Assembly: GCF_022539665.2 (NCBI RefSeq)
Contig: NC_081331.1
Coordinates: 12,122,638-12,186,637 of the forward strand
DNA: 64,000 bases
Reading direction: 5' to 3'
Origin: Daphnia carinata
Taxonomy: Eukaryota > Arthropoda > Branchiopoda > Diplostraca > Daphniidae
Both the position numbers and the translations under genes were made by a program. The number at the start of each line of letters is the position of its first letter. Position 1 is the stretch's first letter. The notes under the pieces are model-generated. The model ran no database searches, was not told where the DNA came from, and was given only the letters and a program-made list of their open reading frames with translations. Shown piece after piece: positions 1-13,740 of the stretch.

Positions 1-963
1 TGATGGACGTCTTCAACTCCAGCACACACACACACACAAAAAAAAAATATTAAAGATATATGTGAAAGAGCTAGAGAATGAAATGCCTGCTGTGTCTGAA
101 AGTCTTGACAGTTCAACCATGAAACGGCGACTTGTGTTTCGCTTCTGGAATGAGAGGGGGGTTTTTCCACGCACCAAGAAAACAAAAACCCCCAGAGCCA
201 GACATGGGACGGCCAAATTTGTTTATGGACGGAAAGATGGCCAGACGCGGACAGGGAGTGGCTCATGTGCACATCTTGTTGGCTTGACTGACTTTGAGAT
301 GTGTTTAATTTTTGTTTGCGTTTCCCACCATTTCTTTTTTGCTTTTTCGTTTACATCCTCCAGCCATCAGAAATGCATGGGAGGTTCAAGTTCATTTGAC
401 TGACCGGATATCGACTCCAGCACCGCACACGCTCCGCAGTCGCACGAAATGGAACTCAAAAATGACCAATTGAGTCAAGTCGGAATAATGGAGAGCGTTT
501 TCCAGCCGTGACGGGCACACAGAAAAGCTTCTTAACTCTTGGCGGTCTTCATCATCATCAACTGCCGCCCCCGCAGTAAAGCAACGGAGGGGGGAAATGG
601 ATTGTTAAAAGGGCCATGACCAAAAATAGCCTACGGGTGGGCAACCGGCCCTCGTCCCCACGGCCGCGTTTGTATTGTCCAATTGTCAATTCCTCGCAAT
701 CAACGAAGAGCTGGGCGAATGGACGTGCGGGTTGGACTTTCTCCTCTCTCTCTCTCTCGTTCTCTCCAAAAAAAAAAAAAAAGAAATACAGCGCCACTAC
801 CGTCACCCTTCATGTGCGTCACAAAACACAAACATGTTGTTGTCGGCGTCTGGCAGACGATAACAACTTGACACAGGCAAACAGAGGGATAGGGGACGCC
901 CCAGTTTAAAAACAAAAAAAGAAATGGGCTTTAAAAAAAAAATACAAGGAAAAAAAAACGTAC
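1..963 (-). other. First intron of the FNDC3-like gene
   Basis: This lies downstream of the phase 1 donor at 963-962 on the minus strand. I found no further FNDC3 exon. It holds a short CA tract (about 22-37), a T/C-rich tract (about 738-782) and A-rich runs near 910-960. Reading frames here on both strands are low complexity. Confidence 0.5.
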
Positions 964-2545
964 CTTGAATCACTTGAACTTGGCCGCCCATTTGTAGGCT
1001 GACCGTTTCGCCCGGATTGACATGCAAATGAACCACATGTTGGCCGGGAGCCGATGGTGGAGGTGGGCAAGAGGATGATGATCCACCGTGAAGGATAAGC
1101 ATAGGTGTACTGCCGGAATTAGCTGCACTGGTTGCAGGCGGATTGTTGTTGTTGACGTTATTGTTGTTGATGGCGGCCGTTGTTGCAGTGCTGACCCCCG
1201 GAGACGATCCTCGTGAACGCCCAGAAGACGGCGATGGAGTGTATCGACCTCCACCGGAAGACGAATGCGTTTGGCCGGACGCACGTCTCTGTTGCGTGGC
1301 GCTGTTGTTCTGCGAAACAGATCGATGATTAGGCCGTTTGGGGCTCACGCTCGAACCTCGTCCTGCCCGGTGATTCCGTCCGCCTGGTCCACCACCGCCG
1401 CCACCTTTTCCCGAGCCACCAAACGCTGTTAAATGCGTCGGTGGGGGACCATTTCCCCCAGCAGGTCCTCCACCCATATGAAGGGCCGTCGGATCAAAAA
1501 TGACTCCAGACGCGGGATCGTATGGTGGGGCAGCCAGCAATCCTGAATCGTACCCTCCGCCGCCTACACCGCCGAGGTATCCCCCATAGTCGGCCATACC
1601 GGCCGTCATAGGGTCGTGGTAAGCATGCGGATGTAAGAAATGAGGCGGCGGATGTGGGTGATGGTGTTGCGGTTGCTGTTGCGACTGGAAATGATGCGGA
1701 TGACCTATCGAACCTCCTATGACGTGGTGGTGATGGTGGTGGTGATGATGCGGGTGTGCATGATGATGATGCGGATGAACGTAGCCGTGCTGTTGTCCAC
1801 CTACCACCGGATGGTGATGCTGCGGCCAACTGTGCGCGGCTTGAGCCGTTGGCATTTGATGGTGCGGATAGCCGGCCATTGCCGAAGCATCGACTAGCAC
1901 CGTCGTAAAACCCGTTTCCGTGTTAATAGCCACCGGTTCCATGACTCGCGGAGCGTGCACAACCGGACCGTGGTGTTGCTGCGGCTGTAAGTGCTGACGG
2001 TGGTGAACTTGTTGCTGCTGTCCGTTCATCCAGGAATAATCAACAGGAGGCAAAGGCAGCATGCCGGGCTCGGCCAAAATGGCGCCCATCATCCCTGCCA
2101 TTGACGGCTGCTGCTGCTGCTGCTGCTGCTGTTGATGATGATGGTGCCCCAACTGAACTTTAGAGGCCGTCACTTCCATCTGTTGCTGCTGTTGCTGCTG
2201 CATCATCATCATGACTTCGTGTTCCAATTGAACGTCCGATTCCGTATGGCTACCCGACGTTCCGTGACCAGAATCCGGACTGGCAACGCTTAAATTGTCT
2301 TCTCCCATGCTGGGTGGTGGTAGAATGAGAGATGCGGATGCCACACGATGCTGACAAGAATCCACAACGTCACCGCCACTCGCTTCTTCTTCGTCAACTA
2401 GTTGATCCTTTTCTTTGGCTTCTTCGTGGTCCGTTTCGCTGCACAACGGGATGCTGGCAACAGGCATTTTTGGGTTACGATGTACAGTTGTGTCGCTTGA
2501 TGCTGGGCTTGTTTCGTCGCTATTGACCGACTTGACTTGGGCCAT
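964..2545 (-). CDS. FNDC3: FNDC3-like protein, first coding exon (N-terminal 527 residues, gene continues off the left edge)
   Basis: The exon starts at the ATG at 2545-2543 (context GCG-ATG-G) and ends at a donor CAAG|GTACGT at 964/963, phase 1. The family key is at residues 505-527, VHLHVNPGETVSLQMGGQVQ followed by VIQ. It matches the short conserved block that precedes the fibronectin type III array in FNDC3A/B, where the next residues (GPAEVPMMSPNG in vertebrates) would be in the following exon. The rest is low complexity: acidic Ser/Thr N-terminus, Met and Gln runs, a His-rich stretch, then Gly/Ser/Asn/Pro-rich sequence. Such tails are disordered. Vertebrate FNDC3 proteins are tail-anchored ER-associated proteins with several FN3 domains, none of which lies in this window. 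The reading frame runs on past the donor to 803 but loses its protein-like character there. The family call rests on one motif, so it is probable and not certain. Confidence 0.62.
1726..2200 (-). repeat. His- and Gln-coding trinucleotide tracts in the FNDC3-like exon
   Basis: On the plus strand these appear as GTG/ATG-rich DNA (about 1726-1777, coding a long His run) and CTG runs (about 2110-2133 and 2180-2200, coding Gln runs beside Met and His runs). They are in frame and mostly pure, so length polymorphism is likely. Confidence 0.8.
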
Positions 2546-4421
2546 CGCTGAAACTCGTTCACCAGTCTCTTTGCTTTTGTTTCGTCGTTTTCAGCGCATT
2601 TCTTCGTCGTTTATTTGCCTTTTTTTTTTCACCCAAACAACAGTCTGATTTGTCAAACCAAAACTGCAGTTTTTGTTGCTGTGGCAACAAAAAAAAATAC
2701 CAAAGAAAACAATAAGACATTTGATTATTCATGGACGAGGTATTCTACGTATTATGATATTTTATTATTTGATATTTCCCTCTCATCAGCTTTTATACGA
2801 TCGACTTTTGATCTTTTGTTCAGACCAATGTATTATGTAACGGGATTGCGATATTTTTCTTTTTTTGTGGGGGAGGTCTGCAAACAAACAATGCCAACGG
2901 AAACCCTCAAGGCTAGGAGACATTGAACGAAATCTATAAGCGGTTCCGGTATCCATTTTTGTTGAATCGAAATTATGTTGTTTTTTTTTTTTCTTTTTCA
3001 CGAAACCGCCCACCCAGAATTCTAAGCATACACGCACATAGCGTATGAAAGAGAACTCTGTCACAAAGTTTTTACTTGTTACATTATTATTGTTGTTTTT
3101 CTTTTGCATTTTTGTTGAATGTTAAACCTAAATAAAGAAGTGGATCTGTCCTATGAATGAGAACTCGCTACGGACAGCTACTAGCGAAACGACATTGACT
3201 ATTTAAACGTACTCCCCATTGACCTTTTCCTCTTTTTGAAGATTCATACAAGAAGTCACCACGTTCGACTGAAGGATTACACGCAAAAAAACTGACAGAA
3301 ACAAGAATTGAAAAAAAAAAAACGCCCCCGCCATTTGTGACGTTTCGTTGGCGTTGTTTTATCAAAACGGATACGAGGAAAACGAACTGCAATTTCTTTT
3401 TAAAAAGCCGTGCAGAATTGCTGGGTCTTTTTTTTTTGAAGCATTTAGGGTTAAAATTGTTCGTCTTTAGGAGGATAGAATGGGGTGGATCGAGGCAATT
3501 CGCATTAAAGTGCCTTCAAGTATTTTTCTTGAGGACCAGTGACCTAGCAACCTGAATGCAACGTAAACGCCCCAAGAAACGGCCGTCTCCATAAACTCCT
3601 CTCTCTTTTGTATTTCTCTTGAGGGGGAAATTAAGATTTGAGGGGGGGAAAAACCCAACGGGGAAGACGAAGAAAGAGAGGGGAAAAAAATAATAATAAA
3701 AATCAAGTAAAAAGCAATGCCAAAAAAGCAAGAAAAGTCACGTTCGAAAACTTGATTCTCACACATTTCATGTGCTCTTAGTGTGCAATATGCCATTACA
3801 GTTTTGAAGGAAAAAAAAAAGAATTATTCATGTGCATAGGGGAAATAGCTAGCTAGTGGCAATGCACTTGCCAGGAAATGACATTTCACCTGCTCCGCCA
3901 TAATAAAATTTTTCCTTCCCTGTCAAAGGCCTGGTTCCCATTTTAAAGTTAAATTCGAATAAACGAGAACTCACCAAACGAAAAGGGGGGACAGCTTAAA
4001 AAATTCTTTAACGCCCAAAAATAAGACGCAACAAACACATACACACACATACACAAACAATGGAGGAGCCCCAGCAAAAGAACACACTCACACACAACAC
4101 ACGAACCTGATGCCTGTGTATCGGTGACCGTTTTTCCCTACGGCCAGAACTTGTTGTCTTGACCACGAACGCACAAATACTGAAGTGAACGGAGGAAACG
4201 AGGCCCGATGTTGTGCATGCAATTCTCTCACGAACACGAACGCAGAGATACACACGTTACACACTCACACACACGCTTACACGCAAAGGGGACACAGAGA
4301 ACGCAGAAGCAAGGGCAGGGCCGTTCTAGTCGAGTGTAGGATGGGAAATGAAGACTGCAGCGCGTGTAACAAACACGACGCCCTGAGAGAGAAAGGAGAT
4401 TTTGACAGTTCAGACCTCTTC

Positions 4422-4422
<1 letters not shown>
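2546..4422. other. Upstream region of the FNDC3-like gene
   Basis: This holds the 5' untranslated region and probable promoter side of the minus-strand FNDC3-like gene. It is AT-rich, with homopolymer runs near 2980, 3310 and 3430 and CA-rich patches near 4030-4110 and 4245-4285. I see no coding exon. No TATA box at a convincing distance was found. Confidence 0.4.
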
Positions 4423-4476
<54 letters not shown>

Positions 4477-4481
4477 TCTCT

Positions 4482-4522
<41 letters not shown>

Positions 4523-4537
4523 CCTCTCTCTCTCTCT
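4423..4537. repeat. (CT)n/(GA)n microsatellite
   Basis: This is about 115 bases of nearly pure CT dinucleotide, interrupted in the middle by four TTTCTC-type units and near the end by CTCCTC. Read on either strand it gives Ser-Leu or Arg-Glu open frames, which are artefacts. Confidence 0.95.
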
Positions 4538-7500
4538 ATGTGGACGTGATGCAGAAACGGGTAGGGACTCACAGAATGACAGTCTAATTTGAGGGGAAAA
4601 TACAAAAAAAACTCAAGTGGGCGTAGACATCCGGCGTCACCGCCATTTTCCTACATGGATCTTATCGCCATCTTTTGGCCAATACAAGCACTTGGTTATG
4701 GAATTTTAAAATACAAAAAAACAAAAATAATCAAAATCAAATGAAAAGAAACAAAAATAAATCTTAATAGCCACAAAGCGTGAAATAAAATCGAAGATAG
4801 GAGTGCGTGTGAAAATAAGCGGTTCATTGCTGCCAGTCGCTCCCAAAGACTTTAGCAAAAGACAATGAAAATCAAATGTCTTCTGTAGATAAATATGTCA
4901 GCGGAAAGCAGACACCGTGCCTATAGAGGAGGGAACGTCAGTGAACTCTCCAAATAATGAAAGAGCGACATTACATTACACGGGTCTCCGACGATGTAGT
5001 GCGATGTTTAGTTTTTCGCTCCGACGGGGAAGTGCGCTGAGATGCCTTGTTTGTATGTCGTGACAAAGTGGCTTGAAGACAACTACGGCAATGGAAAATT
5101 GAAGTTACAGTAAGAAACAAATTGGGAAGCGTCAGAGAGAACGATGTCTGAACTGATTAATGTCACGTACGTATGTCTGAATCCCATGTTAACATTATTT
5201 TTGCAGAGACGTCTGCCAATACTACTTCTTTTCCCTCATCACCGACGACACTGCAGTACAGTAAATACTTTAAGGTTTTCAATGACTTTACACAGAAACA
5301 GACATTAACGTTGAATTTATTTTTTTAAGTCTGATATAATCAGGACTTTGCATAAGAAATTAAAGTTGAATTAATAATAAAAAAGTTGGTACAACTACAT
5401 CTACAGTGCATCGCCTAAGAAGCAGTCATAATCTTAGTAAGAAGCACTGAAACAGCATGTTTTAATTACAGGAACCAACAAAGATTTAGCAATATTTGCA
5501 AATGACAATTTTCTTACGTTAGCTCTGAATAAGCCTACCCTTCATAGTTCGGTGGAATAATTTGTTGTGTGCTTCTTCCTTTGCATCCCGTATTCTTTAA
5601 TCCAAGACAAAAGGATTCACCCAAAACTACACAGTTACGCGCAAGCCATATTTAAAAACACTTTTATAATAGATCTAGCATTTTCAAACAAAAAACCATC
5701 AAGCGAACGTGAGTCCCTTGTGTTTTTTCGTTCTAAATACTATCAACACTTTTCCTAATTATCGTTATTAACTCGTTAAGTAAATACTTTTTGTCTTTCT
5801 CTCTTAAAATGAGGCGCAGTCGTTATGTTCCAAAATATTTAGATATTTAATCCAGTTGGGGAACGATTAAAATCAAATTTGGAACCTTAAAATTCCATTT
5901 GCATATTTTTTGACAGCGCAAGTCACCGACCTGTCACACCAACTGCGACTACGTAGCAAGTTTACGATACCTACCGTTTCAATATCTGTACATCTGGCAA
6001 TGGGTATGACACAAACAAGTAACACTTGTGGCAACAGCATTTCCCGCTGTGACTGTTTTTGACGATTCCTTTTTTTTTTTCTAAGAAAAATATTTTTTTA
6101 CCAGCCAGAGATTGTAAATACAGTAAGAAAGGCTAGAATTTTTTCTTGTGAGACAAAACGTAACGCGTTCTTTTTCCGCTATTCGTTCTCAATGCGCTTG
6201 CAATCGTCACGTAGCTGTATGCTGCTACCGTAATTTATATTGTTTTCTTGAATAGGTTTATTTGGTAAGCAAACACCACCAGAATTCCACTTTAATCTCT
6301 TCAACGATCGAAACTGTGTAACCAAAAAGCTGTTAGACGCAAGAAAAATAAATCATCACCAAAACGACGTGTGCATCAAAGAAAGTGTGAAATAGTCTAT
6401 TATTCATTTGCTGCAACCCAAAAATGCTTCGTTACGCAGCGACTTTTTCTGTACAACAACCGCGTCGGCCTTTTATTTAGCTTTCCTTCGAACAATACGC
6501 AACGTAAATGCCTATTGTCCTGAAAGTATAGCCTGAATTTTCTTTGAGTTTTTTTTTTTTTATCCTACCATCTTCTTGTCCGGCGTTGCCTGCGTTGAAA
6601 CTATGTCTTTGTCGACTATCCAATCAATTCGTAATGCTGACGAACGATACAAACTCAGGACCGGAAAAAAAGGTTCCTTTCTTAGAAGAAGTCATCTGTA
6701 CACGACTTTGATCTAAGTGATGACACTGAAAAAAGAAACAACAACTGGGGAAGAAAGACGATCGCCGTTATGTAGTAACATTTCGAAAGGGACATGCCAT
6801 TTATCGGAAGTTCAGCTGTATCCGCCCCGTCACTGTGTAAGAAAAGGTTGATTCGTTATCCGCAATGCCTGAATTTTTCAACTCGAAATTTGTTGGAAAA
6901 TCTTTTGCTGGTCGATTCAAGCATTTTGGCATTGGCCCCGTTTTGCGAGATCGGAAAGACAGCTACTGTTGCTGTTAGGGATCGAATTAACATAATTTTT
7001 TATACGCGTAGGAAATGCCTGTATTTTGATAGCTGATTATATTTTATTAGTCGTCTTCCATGACTCGTACAGGTTGCGTCTTCATATCGTTCTGCGTGTG
7101 TCTTCATCAGAAAGTACTGCTCATCATCTATTCGTAGTTCAACACTCCTCATCTTCATCGTATTTGACTACGCTTACGAACTCGGTGCTCAACACCTTCC
7201 CAATTAAGGAACACCGAACGGTATCTAACGCTGCTAAGGACTAGAAGTTTTTAGAATAAGGCCTGCAAGTTTCCTATCTATAGTACATGTCTATACGCAA
7301 TAGGCGCTTCACAATCGGCATAAATATGATCTAGAGTGAACGAAGATGATAATAACTACATGCTTCATTAAGGATTTCTGCTGGCAAGTTCGACTATACA
7401 GCGCACATTCCCTCTGGACGCCATTACCTTTCAAGTTCTCATAACAAAAGCTACCGCATTATTTCCTAGTTTTCGTTTTCATTACACTGTCTAGACTTTT

Positions 7501-7813
7501 AATAAGACTGGAGATAAAATACCAGCGTACGTAAAACGAGGATTTCTATTGCACGCCATCGACCCGTGGGTTGAACGACCGTCCTTCATGAACTCTCTTC
7601 CGATTCGCCAAAACACCCGTGTATAAAATGTATCAGCTTTGACCAAACTGTAAAAAATTGAGCGGAAAAAAAGCGGAATGGTGGGCAAAAATAGACGCTT
7701 ATGTATCCGGTGTTATCAGCGCTGCAAATAATAAAAACATTTCAGGAAACGTATAGAGGACAACGGGATCGATTACTCAGTTCATTATTGCAGGCAGTTT
7801 CCTATTACAACAT

Positions 7814-7825
7814 CCCCCCCCCCCC
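7814..7825. repeat. Poly-C run
   Basis: Twelve consecutive C, rare in this AT-rich background and prone to length errors. Confidence 0.9.
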
Positions 7826-10800
7826 GTCTACACTATAACACTTAATGTCCCCATTTTAGTGTATCCTTATACTACGGTCATCCGACTATGTTGGGAAGTT
7901 CACGATACATATATAGCGAGAGCGAGAGAGAGGGTAAGAAAAGAGCAATAATAACAGGACTGCTTCTTTTTTTTCTCTCTTGCGCTCTTCGTGTATGTTG
8001 GATGAACTCGATGGAGTCAGTCTATTGTGAAGAAGAGCACTGAAAGATGGCATTGCTGAGAAGGGCCGTAGAGCTAGCCACTACCATAGCAACAGAATCA
8101 GTTGCCTGGAGAGGCCGGCGACATCCGTGATAATATACAATGACCTCTTATTGATTTTCGTGAAAAAAAAAAAAAAAATAAAAATAAAAATACACATTGT
8201 ACAGAGTAAACAGAGAGGCAGAGAAAATCCGGAGAGTATAAAACAAATAAAGGATTCTACTGTATAAGACTATACACGCTTCCTGTGTAGACAAACAGTA
8301 ACTCAATCGTTTTCCGTAACGGCGGTGACAACTGTGTGTACCCGCCGACTTGAGTGTGGTTATTGTAGCGGCGATCGCCTCAGTTTCCTGGCAAATGAAA
8401 ACTGGGTTTTTCGCAGATGAGCACGCAGTATGTTCGCAGTATGTTACGAACATAACTGTAACTTTGTTTTGTTCAAATGGCTCTTATAATAGTTAGTCTT
8501 TTGCACAGTCCAGCAGAACATTATCTATTCGCTGTATCTATGCGCTAAACAGTCCGTTTTCTTTTCAGACTAAACACAGTTTTGTTCATTAAATTAGATT
8601 TGCTTTCTTCTTCAACAATCTTCTTTATTTTGCCGTTTTCATGCTTCATTTTTTTTTTCTTCCCCTTTATAAACGTTAATCTTCTTTGGCGATCTTTTTC
8701 GTTCCACCCTATTATCGTCCGCGAGTCTTATTTCCTTTGGCAGTGATATACAGTATGTGATGTCTTATAGAAAGCATCCTGGACCTCTTCATCGCAAACA
8801 AACATACTTTTCCTCCTCCTTTTTCTCAGTCTAATTTCATTTCTTGTTTCTAATCCTTTTCTAAATATTTTCCTATACGATTATTTACATGAAAATAGGC
8901 GGAAGAGTATTTTCTACCTTTTCTTTATTATCTCTTCCACTGTTTTTCCATCATTTTGAGCAACATTATTTCACAACGTATCTTTGCATTTTTATCCTCT
9001 TACCTCCCGACTGAGGATTCTTTTGATGTCAAACTAGATATCATTGCCCTTCTTCAAGCCAACCCTTCGCCACTTCATCGTGACGCTTGAATGCCTTTCT
9101 GTATGACATAATCTATCACGTGCTTGGCGTTTTTTAAAAGCAAAATTCTATTTCAAGTAAGATATAGTATGTACAAGGCATTTTGTGACATCTCTGCCAC
9201 TTCAAGAACTGACTCTTCAATCCAAAGGAATGAAGCCATTCTTCACATTTTGCCCTCGTTCTTCTATTCTAATCGAGAATGAACAAATCCAGCTCGTTAG
9301 ATGTTAACTCAAAGACTAGGACGAGGGCATCTTCAAGATGCTGACTATAACATTGCTTGATAAGACTGCCAAACAAGATGAATTTCACCTTAATATTCAA
9401 CAAGTTTCTTTCGTTTTTCTTTTTGGTTCGTAGTGTTTCCTATTATTCGCTCATTTGCTTGTTACAGTTAATTAGACACATGACGTACTATGGTATAGAA
9501 AATGAAATGATAATCCTCATTGACACGATGACGTCTCTATCATAGCGCTCTGTAATTTCATCAGAAGCAATCACGTTCAACTCAATGAGCTCTTTCATAT
9601 GTTCACACATGTCAGTAACACAAAAATAATTATTTACAAATAGGACCTTGTTTCCTGACAAAAAACGAATTCTTTTATCTGTAACCTGTCGAACAAGGGG
9701 AATTGGTGTGAAGCCGAACTGCCTATACCAGCAACCGTCTAAACCACTGAATGATTTTCAAAGGAGAGCCAACAAAATCTACACACTCATCACATAACGT
9801 CGTTCACAGCCCACGCAGCAGTCTACAGAGTAGATTATATTGATCAAAGAAAAATGGGCCGCATCAGAACAGACGGTGCGTGCTATTTGGGATATGGAAG
9901 GCAAGAGGAGTAAATAAGCCTATATATTAGATGCACGTCATCGGGCATCGTCATATATATAGACAGAGAAAGAAAAAAAAAAGGGAGAGGTTAAACAATC
10001 AGCAGAGAAGCTCGTGTCTAGCTGATGCTGTTGTCATGTCTGTGCTTTTTCTCCCCTCACACTTTGCGTCGCTTCTGCGCCGGTCTAGATCAATGAGGAT
10101 ATCAGCTGCGCGACTTTGTCAAGTTTCGGATCCAGCTATAGAGAAATACAGGCACGACGAAATGCCACAGAGTCCGTCCAGTATCGCACTAGCCTGCCGA
10201 CGGCGAGGTGCTGGTGCCCGTGTTTTTTATGTATCCGCCGGGAGAGGGGATCGTGCGGTGACATTTATTTCCCTCATTTGCAAAATCAAAACATCCTTTC
10301 TAGTCAACTGTTACATACAGAGAGAAGTCAGTAAAAACAAATTTAAAAATTCAGAGCACATTATTACGCTCCGTTATCAACGGCTATCGATTGCTTTTAT
10401 ATCGTAGGCCATCATCAGAAGAATCGAGCCTTCCAGGATTAGAAACGAGAGGTTGCGTTGAGTGTCAAAACTACGTCTGTGCGTATAAACGATATCGGTG
10501 TATTCATTGTGTTGATTCAAAGATACATCCATAAAGGAAAAACGAATACGAGGAACGTTATTAAAGCGAATCAAAGAGAGAAAAGAGACAAACACAGGCA
10601 TCATCGGCAATAGTAGGCATCTATGTTGCGTACTTAAGTGTTTAAAGGGGCGGTGTTCCCAACTTCGACGCCCATTTGATATTCCATTAGCCGAATTGCT
10701 TCTGATATAGCCTGGCCGTGATGTGCTCTAGATCGCCACCACTGTAAAGCAGTTTACTAGCAGCGTGTGCGTGCATCGCCAACAACAGCACGAGAGAAAA

Positions 10801-11109
10801 AAAAAGAGGGCAACCATTGTGAGCTTTTGTCGATCTATTTTCCGGCCTAGTGCGGCAAATCATCCACTATCCGTCTTCATTCTTCTTCGAAATTCATTTC
10901 TCACTTTTAGAAGGCAGGAAGAATAAGAGAGTTTCTTTTTCTTTTGTCACATCTCCGTTAGTGTAAGATTTTTTTTCCCCCACTTAAATATTGAACACGA
11001 AATAATTGAATCAAATCCCGTATCAATTTTCATTATCGTGTCTCTCCTTAACGCTTCTCTGACTCCGCTCAATCGTTACGCGGCCGGTTTTGCACGCAAG
11101 AAAGTGGGT

Positions 11110-11132
11110 ATGTATGTGTGTGTGTGTGTGTA
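11110..11132. repeat. (TG)n microsatellite
   Basis: An uninterrupted TG dinucleotide tract after a GTATG start. Confidence 0.85.
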
Positions 11133-13706
11133 TAACGGACGTAGAAGTCCGTTCATTGCGCCTTTTCCGCTTCATTGTGTCAGTGCTATTTAGTGTGTCG
11201 CAACGGCCAACTACTTGAACCGTCAACTTTGTTGCCGCTCCTTAAATATTTACGGCTCTGCTCTGGAAGTGTTCGCCTCTTCAGTTGTTGTGGATATTAT
11301 TACATACGTCATCAACTCCGAGTAAGTTGTCCCCTTTTTTTTTTTATTATTTTACAGACTTTAAAAGAAAAAAAATTATGTTTTTGTTGCTGGCGGTTTG
11401 ATGCGTTCCACTTTTGCCGATCTTTATTTCTACCGCTCCTGTTATATATGGGCTGCTGTTGAAAGTGGCATAGCACTGTGCGACGTCGCTCCATTTTCCC
11501 TATTTCGCCAACATCTAACAGCCACTGCGTTCCCATTATTTATGATCCTTCGCTCTGTATTGCTCGCAGCCGCAAATCAGCAGCAACTATACACACTGAG
11601 AGGGGAGAGAGCAGTACTATGCAGCACTTGTCGTGGCAATCTGCTGACTACTCCACTTCTTATTCCTTCTTTTCTTCAGCCGCCATCAGCCTATTTCCAC
11701 GTACCCCCTCCCCCTCCTTCCTCTACTCTTTGCGCGTATATAGCATCATCAGCTATAGCTCCGGCACGGCAGCGAACGCGTCGTGCATAATCAAACAGCT
11801 TGCTCTTTCCTCGTTCCAGACTTCTTATTTTGTTATTCCACTCTGCCGGGGCCTTTCTCTCTTTTTTTTTTTTCTCATCTCAATTTCTTAGCGCCTTCTG
11901 CCCTTTTTCATTTCAACAAATCATGCTGTGTTTACGTATAGATAGGCAAATTTGAACGTCGTGCTCGCATCCCTATTTTAAACTATCATTCCAGGAAAAT
12001 CCACTGAAACTTCGTTATCTATACTCTAAGTCGTCCACTGAGAACTTGAAGGAGACGTGAAAGCCGGAACGACAGAAATGATTAAATTAAGTAGATCGTG
12101 AGGATAATTATCAAGAGGATGGAAACTTGCTCTTCATTTTCACGATGAATAAGTTCTATTGAAACGACGTGACAAAAGGTATTAGAAGACGAACTACTCT
12201 GAATGTTTTTGAAACGCGTTAAAAAGATTGAAATCAGTGAAGTAGGACGCACGCACTCCTTCAACTCAATCGCCACCTATTTCTTTCTTTTCATTGTCTT
12301 TGCCAGTTATTAACAAGTTAGGGAATATTCCATGGTTTTTTATCATCTCCGTTCCGGCCTCTCCTGTTGCTATACCATATGGTGTGCCAAGCTACCGATA
12401 AGCGGATCCGTATAGATGAATAGCGTTCGCGTGATCCTTCATTTCTGTCCGCCATCCCTATATGACTGTGGACGAAAATAGCTGAATATACGTTGTTAGC
12501 ACGCATCCTAGTTGCGCAAGAATTATAGGTCTATGCAACGTAAAAATCCTGCTGAAGAAAAGCCTTGATGGCATCACCTCCTTGGCTATAATTATAAAGC
12601 AAAAAAAAAAAAGGACGGAATAATTTAAAAAAACGATATCCCTTGTGTGTTTTATTGCTTTATGAGAAATCGCTACGTAAACACACCAATCACCGACGCA
12701 CAATAGCTTACGAAAAAAAAAAAGTCCTCGTATGGCTCGATGTGGAGCGTTACACTCGCCAAGTCATTGCATTGCCATCAACTTAATAGTCTGATGTCTC
12801 ATCTCTTCTGAGCGGATGTGTCTGTATAAAACTTACCTTGGCCATAGAAGCGCAGTTCCGTCATTCCAGCAGTTTCGATGGATTACCATTTCGATCGGCG
12901 TGGACACTGATTGATGGTTTCCTCTCTTGTTTTTTCTATTCTCTCTCCCATTTTATTTTTTTTTTGTTTTTTTTTGAAGCGAGCCCCTGCTTGCCACCTA
13001 TAAATTCCCTATTTTATAGTCGTTGCAGTTGGCAATGAAAAGGTGTTGCAACTTTTTACTTTTGTTCAACAACCAGACAACAGCATCGTATTATAGTGCA
13101 CTACATACCCGAGTGTGTGTTTATATCCCGTTTTTTCTTTTAACGCTGCACGTTCGTTCTGCTTCCGTTATTATCAAACTGGAGATCATCGTTGACTAGA
13201 CTGGACCGGTTAGATGTTAATTCACTGGTCAATAATCTGGAACACAATTTCAACAATAGAATGAGACGTTCTATAGACATCCACGTGTATAGCGGCATGC
13301 AATTTCAATGCACACAAAAGAGTTAATAGGGCGGACTATTGATTTAAACGAAAATGCTTTAATCAACATCAAAGCAGCAATGCAACAACACAAAAGCTAT
13401 TGAGAAGGGAAAACATTAGTTTGCCGCACACAGACGTTGTAGCGGTAGCCGTGGAAAAGAAGAGATTCAATCAAGCTTGTGCTAGGGGGATTTCTCTATT
13501 ACAAGACGACAGACCTTGGTCGGAATGTATATCAAGAAAATATAAAGGGAGAAGACCGGGTGAAGAACTCTAGATGTATCTAAACGCTGATGGTGAAGAG
13601 AGAAAAGATGTGGAACCCGACCGAGTCAACAAAGTCCAATCCCGTTGCTGTCTGGCTCTCGGCCATTTTCTCTTTTGCACTATGGCGGGAGCTTGATGGT
13701 AGCCAC

Positions 13707-13740
13707 TATATAATCTGCAGACGTCGGAGGGCGGCTCACG
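13707..13740 (+). promoter_or_regulatory. Candidate TATA-type core promoter
   Basis: TATATAAT at 13707-13714 is followed by TCACGT, whose A is at 13738. That is 31 bases from the first T of the TATA box, the normal metazoan spacing. A donor-like GTGAGT follows at 13759. It lies 5.5 kb upstream of the first coding exon of the CNG channel, in the right orientation to start a noncoding leader exon. One motif pair in AT-rich DNA is weak evidence. Confidence 0.22.

Larger units (their letters stand above)
4538..13699. other. Gene-poor intergenic DNA
   Basis: No gene was recognised over about 9 kb. Visible elements are a run of 12 C (7814-7825), a GA-rich patch next to a TATATA core (about 7908-7935), a similar TATATATA plus GA/A-rich patch (about 9954-9986), a TG repeat (11110-11132) and many A/T homopolymers. 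The C/T-rich stretch 11040-11900 has overlapping open frames in several phases, but none looks like protein. It could hold noncoding 5' exons of either flanking gene; I cannot show this. Confidence 0.4.

Noticed and set aside
803-963. Extension of the FNDC3-like frame past 964
   Set aside because: A consensus donor interrupts it right after the conserved motif, and the extension turns into unrelated Phe/Leu/Cys-rich sequence.
4185-4605. Long frames on both strands (Ser-Leu and Arg-Glu repeats)
   Set aside because: They are translations of the CT microsatellite.
11398-11891. Two overlapping plus-strand frames of 130 and 137 codons
   Set aside because: They overlap in different phases, show no domain or conserved pattern and arise from C/T-rich sequence poor in stop codons.
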